26,578 nt of DNA, from assembly GCA_050249455.1 (NCBI GenBank), contig JBFWQM010000050.1:1-26578 (forward strand). Direction: 5' to 3'. Of the stretch, positions 14,918-22,798 are shown piece after piece (the first letter of the stretch is position 1; the number at the start of each line of letters is the position of its first letter). The notes beneath the pieces are model-generated. The model saw only the letters and a program-made list of their open reading frames with translations, was not told the DNA's origin and did no database searches. The stretch is from JBFWQM01 sp050249455. Its GTDB lineage: Bacteria; Pseudomonadota; Alphaproteobacteria; MPNO01; VGEU01. Both the position numbers and the translations under genes were made by a program.

Positions 14918-14999
14918 CGGCGGTGCACGCGTCCCGATTGGCGATGCCGGCGACCGAAGGGGGAGGCGCCTGCATCCGCGTCTGTTCGTTTACCATCAT
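14910..14999 (-). CDS. Possible 29-codon upstream ORF before the hydrolase
   Basis: On the minus strand a frame starting at a double ATG (ATGATGGTAAACGAACAG) runs for 29 codons and stops at a TGA inside ATGCCTGA, whose ATG is the hydrolase start, an 8-base overlap. There is no clear Shine-Dalgarno sequence. The close overlap would allow translational coupling, but conservation is unknown and chance is a real possibility. Confidence 0.25.
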   Translation of the reverse strand: MMVNEQTRMQAPPPSVAGIANRDACTADA

Positions 15000-15073
15000 G
15001 GCCGGTATAGCGTTCTTCGGCGGGCCGGCCGTCGCGAGCAGCGGACGACGGCGGGCTGTGCAAAAGGAGGCGG

Positions 15074-15104
15074 ATCATAGCACGAGCGCCATGCGAGAAT
15101 TCAA
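15074..15104 (-). promoter_or_regulatory. Extended -10 promoter of the hydrolase gene
   Basis: On the minus strand TGCTATGAT (plus 15074-15082) is an extended -10 element (TGnTATGAT), with TTGAAT (plus 15099-15104) 19 bases upstream. The predicted leader before the ATG at 14917 is about 150 bases long and contains the possible upstream ORF. Confidence 0.45.
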
Positions 15105-15129
15105 GCCCGACGACCGGCTGACCGGATGA
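15091..15129 (+). CDS. Possible 12-codon leader ORF overlapping the cysteine desulfurase start
   Basis: ATG at 15091 begins MREFKPDDRLTG and the TGA overlaps the next ATG as ATGA. A strong AAAAGGAGG lies at 15062-15070, but it is 20 bases before this ATG, which is too far for normal initiation. The cysteine desulfurase has only a weak ribosome site of its own, so coupling through this mini-ORF is plausible but unproven. Confidence 0.25.
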   Translation: MREFKPDDRLTG

Positions 15130-16241
15130 ACCCGCGCGTCTATCTCGACTGGAACGCTTCGGCCCCCGCGTGGCCCGCCGCGGTGGCTGCCGCAACCGAG
15201 GCGATGTCGGCCGGCGGCAACGCCTCGTCCATCCACGCCGCCGGCCAGGCGGCGCGCCGGCGCATCGAGGCCGCACGCGGCCGCGTCGCCGCGCTGGTCG
15301 GGGCGCGGCCGGACCAGGTCGTCTTCACCGCGGGCGCGACGGAGGCGAACAACCAGGCGCTGCGCTGCACCGGCCGGGCTGCCGTCTTCGTCTCCGCGGT
15401 CGAGCACCCCTCGGTGCTGGAGGCGGCTCCCGATGCCGTCCGCCTGCCGGTGGACCGCGACGGGATCGTGGACCTCGACGCGCTGGACCGCCGGCTGGCC
15501 GCCGCGCCGGGACCGGCGCTGGTGTCGCTGATGCTGGCCAACAACGAGACCGGGGTGATCCAGCCGGTCGCCGAAGCGGCCGCGATCGCCCGCCGCCACG
15601 GCGCGTTGGTGCATTGCGACGCGGTGCAGGGGCCGGGGCGCATCGCGGTCGATTTCGCGGCGCTGGGCGCCGACCTGATGAGCCTGTCGGCGCACAAGCT
15701 CGGCGGGCCGCAGGGGGTCGGGGCGTTGATCGTGCGCGAGCCCGCCCTGGCCGGCCGGCTGGTCCACGGCGGGGGCCAGGAACGCGGCCGGCGCGCCGGG
15801 ACGGAGAACGGGCCCGGCATCGCCGGCTTCGGCGCCGCGGCGGACGCCGTCGCCGCTCTCGGCACGGGGGCCGCGGCCGGCATGGCGGCGCTGCGCGACG
15901 GCATCGAGCGGCGGATCCGCGCCGTCGCACCCGACGCCGTGGTGTTCGGCGCCGGAGCGCCGCGGCTGCCCAACACCAGCCAGATCGCGATGCCCGGCAT
16001 GGCGGCGGAGACCCAGGTGATCGCCTTCGACCTCGACGGCATCGCCGTCAGCGCCGGCGCCGCCTGCTCCTCCGGCCGGGTCGCCGCGCCGGTCGTGCTG
16101 GCCGCGATGGGGGTTCCCGATGCGCTCGCGCGCTCGGCCATCCGCATCAGCCTGGGCTGGACCACCACCGCGGCGGACACCGACCGCTTCGTCGCCGCCT
16201 GGGAAGCCCTCTACCGCCGACGGGAGCGTCGAAGCGCATGA
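15126..16241 (+). CDS. Cysteine desulfurase (NifS/IscS-like, class V aminotransferase)
   Basis: A 371-residue PLP enzyme that takes sulfur from L-cysteine, leaving alanine. Asp165 and Gln168 are in HCDAVQGPG, the PLP lysine is Lys191 in SAHKLGGPQG, His94 in AVEHPS stacks on the cofactor, and the persulfide cysteine is Cys314 in SAGAACSSGR. The short loop around the cysteine (SSGR) marks the IscS/NifS group I enzymes, not SufS. No iscU, iscR or suf genes are seen beside it. Its stop overlaps the TenA start (ATGA), which suggests that sulfur may be delivered towards thiamine or another thio-cofactor, not only to Fe-S clusters. The gene symbol is left open. Confidence 0.92.
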   Translation: MNPRVYLDWNASAPAWPAAVAAATEAMSAGGNASSIHAAGQAARRRIEAARGRVAALVGARPDQVVFTAGATEANNQALRCTGRAAVFVSAVEHPSVLEAAPDAVRLPVDRDGIVDLDALDRRLAAAPGPALVSLMLANNETGVIQPVAEAAAIARRHGALVHCDAVQGPGRIAVDFAALGADLMSLSAHKLGGPQGVGALIVREPALAGRLVHGGGQERGRRAGTENGPGIAGFGAAADAVAALGTGAAAGMAALRDGIERRIRAVAPDAVVFGAGAPRLPNTSQIAMPGMAAETQVIAFDLDGIAVSAGAACSSGRVAAPVVLAAMGVPDALARSAIRISLGWTTTAADTDRFVAAWEALYRRRERRSA

Positions 16242-16939
16242 GCCAGGACATCCTCGATCGCATCGCCTCGCCGACCGGGCTGTTCGCCCGGCTGCGCTAT
16301 GCTGCCCGCGACGAATGGGCGGCCTACACGCGCCATGACTTCGTCCGCAGCCTCGGCGACAGCACCCTGCGGCCGGCGTGCTTCCGGCACTACCTGGTGC
16401 AGGACTACCTGTTCCTGATCCACTTCGCGCGCGCCTATGCGCTCGCCGCCTACAAGGCCGACACGCTGTCGGACATGCGCACGGCGCAGGCGGGGCTCGC
16501 CGCCATCCTCGACGTCGAGATGGGCCTGCATGTCGAGTACTGCGCCGGCTGGGGCATCGCGCCCGCCGAGCTGGAGGCGGCGCCGGAGGCGGCGGCGACC
16601 ACGGCCTACACCCGCTTCGTGCTCGACACCGGCATGGCGGGCGATCTCCTCGACCTCCACGTCGCGCTGGCGCCGTGCATGGTGGGCTACGCCGAGATCG
16701 GGCTGACGCTCGCTGCCGACCCGTCGACGCGCACCGACGGCAACCCCTATCTGCCGTGGATCCGGATGTACTCGGGGGCCGAGTTCGTCGCCGCCGCGCG
16801 CGCCGAGGCCGAGCTGCTCGACGGCCTGATGGCGCGCCGCGCCGGCGACGGCCGCTTCGACCGCCTCGTTGCGATCTTTCGCCGCGCAACGGTGCTGGAG
16901 CGGCAGTTCTGGGACATGGGGATGGACCGCGCGGGGTGA
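16238..16939 (+). CDS. tenA: Thiaminase II / TenA family protein
   Basis: A 233-residue helical protein. TenA hydrolyses aminopyrimidines or thiamine during salvage of the pyrimidine half of thiamine. The nucleophile is Cys147 in ALAPCMVGYAEIG, the conserved acidic residue near the start is in YLVQDYLFL (Asp56), the wall motif is YLPWIRMYSG (171-180), and the catalytic glutamate is Glu221 in ERQFWDMG. Length is normal. The ATG at 16238 overlaps the cysteine desulfurase stop as ATGA. No TPP riboswitch signature (CTGAGA) is visible upstream of the pair. It ends three bases from the convergent ygfZ. Confidence 0.92.
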   Translation: MSQDILDRIASPTGLFARLRYAARDEWAAYTRHDFVRSLGDSTLRPACFRHYLVQDYLFLIHFARAYALAAYKADTLSDMRTAQAGLAAILDVEMGLHVEYCAGWGIAPAELEAAPEAAATTAYTRFVLDTGMAGDLLDLHVALAPCMVGYAEIGLTLAADPSTRTDGNPYLPWIRMYSGAEFVAAARAEAELLDGLMARRAGDGRFDRLVAIFRRATVLERQFWDMGMDRAG

Positions 16940-16942
16940 CGC

Positions 16943-17830
16943 CTACTCCGCCATCCACGCCGGCTTCCGCGGCGTCAGGCGGGCGTCGCCGGCGGTGAGC
17001 GGCGCCGCGTCGTCGGCGAACGCCTGGTCCAGCTTGAGGAGCGCGAGGCCGATTCCGCCGGCGGCGCCGCGCAGCTCGCCCGCGTCGACCGCGCCGCGGC
17101 GGACCGCGGTGCCGGGCGGCGGCGGGTCGCCTTCGATGGCGACGGGGAACAGGCGCTTCTTGACCAGCCCGCGGTGCTTCATCCGCGCCGTCACTTCCTG
17201 GCCGACATAGCAGCCCTTGGCGAAGTCGATTCCGTTGAGTGCATCGAAGCCGTTTTCCATCGGGTACGACTTGTCGGCGACCAGGTCGCGCGCGCCGTCG
17301 GGCACGCCCAGCGCGATGCGGTGACGCTCGTATTCGCCCGGTTTCGCGGCGGCGAAGCCGGCCGACTGCAGCGCCGCCGCCGCCGCCGCGTCCGCCGGCA
17401 GGATCGCGCGCGCCCCCAGCGCGGCGAGCCGCGGGTCGACGAACGCGATTCCGTTCTGCCACGGCGCCGCCGCGCCCGGCGCGTCGGCAAGCCCGCAGCG
17501 CGCGGCCGCGTCCGCATCCCACAGCGCGAAGACGGCGAGCCCCGGCTGTTCCTCGATCGTCACCTTGGCGCGCAGCCGGTACATCGCGAGCCGCTTCTTC
17601 AGCTCGGCGAGCCGCGCGGCATCGGCATCGAACAGGAAGCCTTCGGCGTCCTGGGCGATCATGAAGTCGTGCAGGTACTTCCCCTGCGGCGTCAGCAGGG
17701 CCGCCCAGATCGCGCGCGCCGGCGCCACCCGTTCCATGTCGTTGGTCACGATGCCCTGCAGGAGCCCGCGCGCGTCCGGCCCGGAGACCCGGAGGACGGC
17801 GCGGTCGGCGAGGCGGACGGAACGGGGCAT
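16943..17830 (-). CDS. ygfZ: Folate-binding Fe-S assembly protein YgfZ/IBA57-like
   Basis: A 295-residue GcvT-like protein that uses tetrahydrofolate and helps maintain certain Fe-S enzymes. The signature KGCYVGQE is at residues 205-212 with Cys207, followed by ARMKHRGLVKKRL. VLRVSGPDARGLLQGIVTND at the N-terminus is the usual aminomethyltransferase-like opening. The ATG at 17830 is preferred over an in-frame TTG at 17839; neither has a good Shine-Dalgarno sequence. The gene is convergent with the cysteine desulfurase-tenA pair, so two Fe-S or sulfur functions meet here. Confidence 0.92.
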   Translation of the reverse strand: MPRSVRLADRAVLRVSGPDARGLLQGIVTNDMERVAPARAIWAALLTPQGKYLHDFMIAQDAEGFLFDADAARLAELKKRLAMYRLRAKVTIEEQPGLAVFALWDADAAARCGLADAPGAAAPWQNGIAFVDPRLAALGARAILPADAAAAAALQSAGFAAAKPGEYERHRIALGVPDGARDLVADKSYPMENGFDALNGIDFAKGCYVGQEVTARMKHRGLVKKRLFPVAIEGDPPPPGTAVRRGAVDAGELRGAAGGIGLALLKLDQAFADDAAPLTAGDARLTPRKPAWMAE

Positions 17831-17897
17831 GGCGGCCAAGCTGATGAAAGCGATGCGCTAATGTTGGTACGCCGCCCATCCGCGGGCAACCCCGGCT

Positions 17898-17926
17898 TTG
17901 CATCGGCGCGGCGCGGCGGCTATAAG
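17898..17926 (+). promoter_or_regulatory. Promoter of the GT9-GT4-AsnB operon
   Basis: TTGCAT (17898-17903) and TATAAG (17921-17926) are separated by exactly 17 bases. The predicted transcription start is near 17933, which is the A of an ATG opening a 9-codon frame. Confidence 0.6.
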
Positions 17927-17932
17927 CGCGGC

Positions 17933-17962
17933 ATGGCTGGCATCGGCGCCGGGCGGGCGTGA
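17933..17962 (+). CDS. Possible leaderless 9-codon mini-ORF before the GT9 gene
   Basis: ATG at 17933 encodes MAGIGAGRA and ends in a TGA that overlaps the GTG start of the glycosyltransferase as GTGA. It sits at the predicted transcription start, so it would be read from a leaderless mRNA. The GT9 GTG has no good Shine-Dalgarno sequence, so the mini-ORF could deliver ribosomes to it. Confidence 0.3.
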   Translation: MAGIGAGRA

Positions 17963-18921
17963 GGATCCTGTTCATCACCGCGACGCGGATCGGGGACGCC
18001 GTGCTGAGCACCGGCCTTCTCGCCCATCTCGTCGCGGCCTATCCGACCGCGCGCTTCACCGTGGCCTGCGGGCCCGACGCGGCGCCATTGTTCGCCGCGG
18101 TGCCGCGGCTCGACCGTGTCATACCCGTCGTCAAGAAGCCCTATGCCGGCCATTGGGTCGCGCTGTGGCGCGCCTGCGCGCCCCATGCGTGGGAGGTGGT
18201 GGTCGACCTGCGACGCAGCGCCATCGCGTGGCTGCTGCGCGCGAAGGTACGCCGCGTGTTTCCCGGTGACATGCGCCCGGTCCACAAGGTGGTCAGCCTC
18301 GCCCGCGCGCTTGGCCTTGACGATCCGCCGTCGCCGCGGCTGTGGCTGGGCGAGGCGCAGCGCGCCGCCGCCGCCGAGCTGGTGCCGCCGGGGGCGCCGG
18401 TCCTGGCGCTGGGCCCCGGCGCCAACTGGCCGCCGAAGCGCTGGGCGCCGCGCCGCTTCGCCGCGCTGGCCGAACGGCTGACCGCCGCCGACGGCCTGCT
18501 GCCCGGCGGACGGGTGGCGGTGCTGGGCGGGCCGGGCGACCGCGACGAGGCGCGGCCGCTGCTCGAATCGATCCCGCCGCACAGGCTGATCGACCTGGTC
18601 GGGCGGATCGACGTGCTCACCGTCTCGGCCGTGCTGCGCCGCTGCGCGCTGTTCGTCGGCAACGACTCCGGCCTGATGCACATCGCCGCCGCGTCGGGCA
18701 TTCCGACCCTCGGCCTGTTCGGGCCCAGCCGGGAAGACGTCTACGGCCCGTGGGGGCCGCTGGCCGCCAGCGTGCGCACCCGCGAGACCTGGGCCGCGCT
18801 CGGCGGCGAAGCCGGCTTCCCCGGCGCCGGCCCCGTGACGCTGATGGACGGGCTGACCGTCGAGGCGGCGGAAGCCGCGGCGCGCGCGCTGTGGCAGCGC
18901 GCCCGCGCGGCGGCGGCATAG
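17959..18921 (+). CDS. Glycosyltransferase family 9 (heptosyltransferase-like)
   Basis: A 320-residue GT-B enzyme. It starts MRILFITATRIGDAVLSTGLL, the standard GT9 opening with the acceptor-side GDAV motif, and has LGPGANWPPKRWAPRRFA and the nucleotide-sugar site FVGNDSGLMHIAAASGIPTLGLFGPS. Family members add heptose or related sugars to the lipopolysaccharide core at the inner face of the inner membrane. The precise sugar cannot be told. GTG start at 17959, with the second gene three bases after its stop. It heads a three-gene glycan operon. Confidence 0.9.
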   Translation: MRILFITATRIGDAVLSTGLLAHLVAAYPTARFTVACGPDAAPLFAAVPRLDRVIPVVKKPYAGHWVALWRACAPHAWEVVVDLRRSAIAWLLRAKVRRVFPGDMRPVHKVVSLARALGLDDPPSPRLWLGEAQRAAAAELVPPGAPVLALGPGANWPPKRWAPRRFAALAERLTAADGLLPGGRVAVLGGPGDRDEARPLLESIPPHRLIDLVGRIDVLTVSAVLRRCALFVGNDSGLMHIAAASGIPTLGLFGPSREDVYGPWGPLAASVRTRETWAALGGEAGFPGAGPVTLMDGLTVEAAEAAARALWQRARAAAA

Positions 18922-18924
18922 GCG

Positions 18925-19959
18925 ATGCGCGTACTCCATGCCATCGCGGGCGGCGAGGTCGGCGGCGCCGAGGCGTTCTTCGTGCGGCTGGTGCGCGCGC
19001 TGGCCGGCGCCGGCATCGAGCAGTTCGTGGTGATGCGGCCGAACCCAGCGCGCGCCGCCGGCCTGGCGGCGGCCGGCGTGCCGGCGGCGGAGGCGCGGTT
19101 CGGCGGCGCGTTCGATCTCGCCACCGCCGGCGCCATCGCGCGCGCCGGCGAGGCGTTTCGTCCCGACGTGATGCTGGCCTGGATGAGCCGTGCGGCGCGG
19201 TTCGCCGCGCGCGCACGCCGCCGCGCGCCGCCGGTGCTGGCCGCGCGGCTGGGCGGCTATTACAAGCTCAAGTACTACCAGGGCTGCGACCACCTGATCG
19301 GCAACACGCCCGACATCGTCGGCTGGATCGTCGGCCAGGGCTGGCCGAAGGATCGCGTGCACTTCCTGCCCAACTTCGTCGACGATGCCGCGCTGCCGCC
19401 GATCGCGCGCGCGGCGGTCGGCACGCCAGCCGATGCGCCGGTGATCCTGGCGCTCGGTCGGCTGCACCGGAACAAGGGCTTCGACGTGCTGCTGCACGCG
19501 CTGCCCTACGTGCCCGGCGCGGTGCTGTGGATCGCGGGCGAGGGGCCCGAGCGCGAAGCGCTCATGACCCTTGCCGACGAGCTCCGCATCGCCGATCGGG
19601 TGCGCTTCCTCGGCTGGCGTGACGACGTGGCGGCGCTGCTTGCCGCCGCCGACCTCTTGTGCTGCCCGTCGCGGCACGAACCGCTCGGCAACGTGGTGAT
19701 CGAGGCGTGGGCGCATCGCCGCCCGGTGGTCGCCGCCGCCGCCGCCGGGCCGGCGTGGCTGGTCGCGGCGGAGGAGACCGGCCTCCTGGCTCCGGTCGAC
19801 GATCCCTCGGCGCTCGCCGCGGCGCTGCGCCGGCTGACCGGCGATCCTGCGCTCGCGGCGCGGTTGTCCGCCGCCGGGCGGCGCGCCTACGAGGACCGCT
19901 TCGCCGAGGCGGCGGTGGTCGCGCGCTACCGCGACTTCTTCGAACGGATCGCGGCCTGA
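18925..19959 (+). CDS. Glycosyltransferase family 4
   Basis: A 344-residue retaining GT-B enzyme. The N-terminal part begins MRVLHAIAGGEVGGAEAFFVRLVRAL with the glycine-rich GGAE acceptor loop, and the C-terminal Glycos_transf_1 domain has ILALGRLHRNKGFDVLLHAL and the EX7E region RHEPLGNVVIEAWAHRRPVV. Such enzymes build lipopolysaccharide core, O-antigen or exopolysaccharide. There is no membrane segment. The start lacks a clear Shine-Dalgarno sequence and follows GT9 by three bases, and the stop overlaps the AsnB start (TGATG), which indicates coupled translation. Donor and acceptor are unknown. Confidence 0.9.
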   Translation: MRVLHAIAGGEVGGAEAFFVRLVRALAGAGIEQFVVMRPNPARAAGLAAAGVPAAEARFGGAFDLATAGAIARAGEAFRPDVMLAWMSRAARFAARARRRAPPVLAARLGGYYKLKYYQGCDHLIGNTPDIVGWIVGQGWPKDRVHFLPNFVDDAALPPIARAAVGTPADAPVILALGRLHRNKGFDVLLHALPYVPGAVLWIAGEGPEREALMTLADELRIADRVRFLGWRDDVAALLAAADLLCCPSRHEPLGNVVIEAWAHRRPVVAAAAAGPAWLVAAEETGLLAPVDDPSALAAALRRLTGDPALAARLSAAGRRAYEDRFAEAAVVARYRDFFERIAA

Positions 19960-21761
19960 TGTGCGGCATCGCGGGCATGATGATGCGCGACGGCGCCACC
20001 CCGCCCCCGGCGCTGCTCGACCGCATGCGCGCCGCGCTCGCCCACCGCGGGCCGGACGGCGATGCGGTCTCGATCGTCGGCGACGTCGGGCTGGTGCACA
20101 CGCGGCTCGCCATCATCGACCTCGCGACCGGCGACCAGCCTTTGCTCGACGACCACGGCGGCGCGCTGGTCGCCAACGCCGAGATCTACAACTACCTCGA
20201 GCTGCGCGCCGAGATGGGCGAGGCGCTGTTCTCCACCCGGTCGGACTGCGAGCCGCCGCTGCGCCTCTACCGCGTCGCCGGTGTCGGCTTCGCCGACCGG
20301 CTGCGCGGCATGTACGCGATCGCCATCCACGACCAGGCCGAGCGCAAGCTGGTGCTGTCGCGCGACCCGTTCGGCATCAAGCCGCTCTACTATGCGGAGA
20401 CCGAAACGTGCCTCGCCTTCGCGTCGGAACCGCAGGCGATCGTCGCCGCCGGGCTGGTGCCGCCGGCGGTGCGCGCCGACCGCCGCGCAGAGCTCCTGGA
20501 GCTGCAGTTCACCACCGGCGCGGAGACGATCTTCGAGGGCATCCGCCGCGTGCTGCCCGGCGAGACGCTGGTGGTGGCCGGTGGACGCATCATCGAGCGC
20601 CACCGCCGCGCCGCGCTGCCCGACGGCGGGCCGCGCGCGGTGGAAGCGGCGGATGCGCTGAAGCAGCTCGACGCGGCGCTGGCGGATTCGGTGGACGTGC
20701 ACCGGCGCGCCGACGTGCCCTACGGCATGTTCCTGTCGGGCGGCATCGATTCCACCGCCGTGCTCGCGATGATGGCGCGGCTCGACGACCGGCCGGTGCT
20801 CGCCTTCACCGCCGGGTTCGACGACGCATCAGTCGCCGACGAGCGCGCCGAAGCCCGCCGCGTCGCGCGCGCGCTCGGCGCCCGGCACGTGGAGGTCGGC
20901 TTCGGCGCCGACGACTTCTGGAATTTGCTGCCGCGCGTCGCCGCCGCGATGGACGACCCGGCGGCGGACTACGCGACGCTGCCGACCTACAAGCTTGCCG
21001 CCGTCGCCGCGGCGGAGGTCAAGGTGGTGCTGACCGGCGAGGGCGGCGACGAGCTGTTCGGCGGCTACGGCCGCTACCGCGCCGCGATCCGCCCCTGGTG
21101 GCGCGGCGGCAAGGGCTTCCGCGCCCGCGGCATCCTCGACGGGCTCGGGCTCCTGCGCCACGACGAGCCGGCGTGGCGCGACGGCATCGTGGCGAGCGAG
21201 CATCTGGCGACCCGCGGCGGCCGCTCGCGCCTGCAGGTGGTGCAGGCGGTGGACTGCGCCGACTGGCTGCCCAACGACCTCCTGACCAAGCTCGACCGCT
21301 GCCTGATGGCGCACGGGCTGGAGGGGCGCACGCCGTTCCTCGACCCCGCCGTCGCCGCGGTCGCCTTCACCCTGCCCGATGCACTGAAGGTGCGCGACCG
21401 CACCGGCAAGTGGCTGCTGCGCCAGTGGCTCGCCGACAACGTGCCGGCGGCGGAGCCGTTCGCGCACAAGCGCGGCTTCTCCGTTCCCGTGGCGTCGTGG
21501 ATCGCCGCCGCCGGCGACAAGCTGGGGCCGCTGGTCGCCGCGCAGCCCGGCGTCGCCGAATTGTGCGACCCGCTGGCGGTGCGCCGGCTGTTCGTCTCGC
21601 ACGCCAGGCACGCCGGCATGGCGCAGTGGGTGCTGCTGTTCTACGCGCTGTGGCATCGCCGGCACGTGCTCGGGCTTATGCCCGACGGCGACGTGATGCA
21701 CTGCCTCGCCGCGTCGCGCGACACGCCGGGCTTGACAGCGTCGGTCCGCGCGTCAGGGTAG
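19959..21761 (+). CDS. asnB: Asparagine synthase (glutamine-hydrolysing) family amidotransferase
   Basis: A 600-residue two-domain protein. After removal of Met, Cys2 (MCGIAG) is the glutaminase nucleophile, with Arg49 in HTRLAI and the motif NAEIYNY (73-79), in which Ala replaces the usual Gly of NGEIYN. The synthetase domain has the PP-loop LSGGIDS (259-265) and GEGGDELFGGYGRY. It could make asparagine, but its place at the end of a glycosyltransferase operon suggests that it may instead amidate a sugar acid or other glycan group, as is proposed for relatives in polysaccharide clusters. The last 28 or so residues overlap a possible promoter for the next gene. Confidence 0.9.
   Translation: MCGIAGMMMRDGATPPPALLDRMRAALAHRGPDGDAVSIVGDVGLVHTRLAIIDLATGDQPLLDDHGGALVANAEIYNYLELRAEMGEALFSTRSDCEPPLRLYRVAGVGFADRLRGMYAIAIHDQAERKLVLSRDPFGIKPLYYAETETCLAFASEPQAIVAAGLVPPAVRADRRAELLELQFTTGAETIFEGIRRVLPGETLVVAGGRIIERHRRAALPDGGPRAVEAADALKQLDAALADSVDVHRRADVPYGMFLSGGIDSTAVLAMMARLDDRPVLAFTAGFDDASVADERAEARRVARALGARHVEVGFGADDFWNLLPRVAAAMDDPAADYATLPTYKLAAVAAAEVKVVLTGEGGDELFGGYGRYRAAIRPWWRGGKGFRARGILDGLGLLRHDEPAWRDGIVASEHLATRGGRSRLQVVQAVDCADWLPNDLLTKLDRCLMAHGLEGRTPFLDPAVAAVAFTLPDALKVRDRTGKWLLRQWLADNVPAAEPFAHKRGFSVPVASWIAAAGDKLGPLVAAQPGVAELCDPLAVRRLFVSHARHAGMAQWVLLFYALWHRRHVLGLMPDGDVMHCLAASRDTPGLTASVRASG
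21732..21760 (+). promoter_or_regulatory. Possible promoter of the acuI-like gene
   Basis: A perfect -35 box TTGACA (21732-21737) lies 17 bases before AGGGTA (21755-21760), inside the last codons of the amidotransferase gene. The -10 is poor by the E. coli standard, so confidence is limited. The reductase ATG is at 21790. Confidence 0.35.
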
Positions 21762-21789
21762 CCGCCGCGAGCGGAAGGGAGATGCGACC

Positions 21790-22779
21790 ATGAGCTTCAA
21801 GGCGCTGGTGCTGGACGAGGCCGACGGCAAGGTCGCCGCGTCGATCAGGACGCTGGAGGAGGCCGCGCTGCCCGACGGCGACGTCGACATCGACGTCGAG
21901 TGCTCGACGCTCAACTACAAGGACGGCCTGATCCTCAACGGCATCGGGCGGCTGGTGCGCAAGTACCCGCACGTGCCCGGCATCGACATGGCCGGCACCG
22001 TGACGCGCGCGGCGGCGGGCGGCTTCAAGCCGGGCGACAAGGTGGTGCTGACCGGCTGGCGGGTCGGCGAGGCGCACTGGGGCGGCTACGCGCAGAAGGC
22101 GCGCGTCAAGGCCGAGTGGCTGGTGAGGCTGCCCGACGGGCTGACCGCGCGCCGCGCGATGGCGATCGGCACCGCGGGGTTCACCGCGATGCTGTGCGTG
22201 ATGGCGCTGGAGGACGCGGGGCTGAAGCCCGGCGCCGGCGAGGTGCTGGTGACCGGCGCCAACGGCGGGGTCGGCGGCGTCGGCATCGCGCTGCTGGCCA
22301 GGCTCGGCCACACCGTCGTCGCCGCGACCCGGCGCAAGGAGATGGCGGACCACCTGAAGGCGCTCGGCGCGTCGGCGGTGATCGACCCGGCGGAGGTCGG
22401 CGCGCCGCCGGGCCGCCCGCTGGCGTCGGAGCGCTGGGCCGGCGTGCTGGACGCGGTCGGCGGGCCGGTGCTGGCCTCCGCGCTGGCGGCGGTGCGCTAC
22501 AACGCCGCCGTCGCGGCCTGCGGCAACGCCGCCGGCAACGACCTCGCCACCACGGTGCTGCCGTTCATCCTGCGCGGCGTGAAGCTGCTCGGCGTCGATT
22601 CCGTGATGTGCCCGATGGATCGCCGCGCCCGCGCCTGGCAGCGCTTGGCGGCCGAGCTGCCGATGGACGCGCTCGACCGGCTGACCAGGGTCGCCCCGCT
22701 CGCCGACCTGCCGGCATTGGCGTCGCAGATCATCAAGGGCGAGACCTCCGGGCGCATCGTGATCGACGTCAACGCCTGA
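21790..22779 (+). CDS. acuI: Acryloyl-CoA reductase/YhdH family NADPH oxidoreductase
   Basis: A 329-residue zinc-free medium-chain reductase. YhdH/AcuI members reduce acryloyl-CoA or related alpha,beta-unsaturated compounds with NADPH. It starts MSFKALVLDE, has STLNYKDGLILNG and PGIDMAGTV in the catalytic domain, and VLVTGANGGVGGVGIALL as the nucleotide loop, followed by an arginine pair (TRRKEM) that favours NADPH. It ends with TSGRIVIDVN, as the family does. AAGGGAG stands 11 bases before the ATG. It is probably transcribed apart from the glycan operon. Confidence 0.88.
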   Translation: MSFKALVLDEADGKVAASIRTLEEAALPDGDVDIDVECSTLNYKDGLILNGIGRLVRKYPHVPGIDMAGTVTRAAAGGFKPGDKVVLTGWRVGEAHWGGYAQKARVKAEWLVRLPDGLTARRAMAIGTAGFTAMLCVMALEDAGLKPGAGEVLVTGANGGVGGVGIALLARLGHTVVAATRRKEMADHLKALGASAVIDPAEVGAPPGRPLASERWAGVLDAVGGPVLASALAAVRYNAAVAACGNAAGNDLATTVLPFILRGVKLLGVDSVMCPMDRRARAWQRLAAELPMDALDRLTRVAPLADLPALASQIIKGETSGRIVIDVNA

Positions 22780-22798
22780 CGCCGGGCGCGCGGCGTCA

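Noticed and set aside
14918..15125. TPP riboswitch upstream of the cysteine desulfurase-tenA pair
   Set aside because: The CTGAGA core and the expected thi-box helices were not found in the 208-base gap.
15075..18011. A 978-codon open frame on the minus strand across the cysteine desulfurase, tenA and ygfZ
   Set aside because: It is a shadow frame in GC-rich DNA with no recognisable domain. The overlapped genes on both strands have clear families and motifs.
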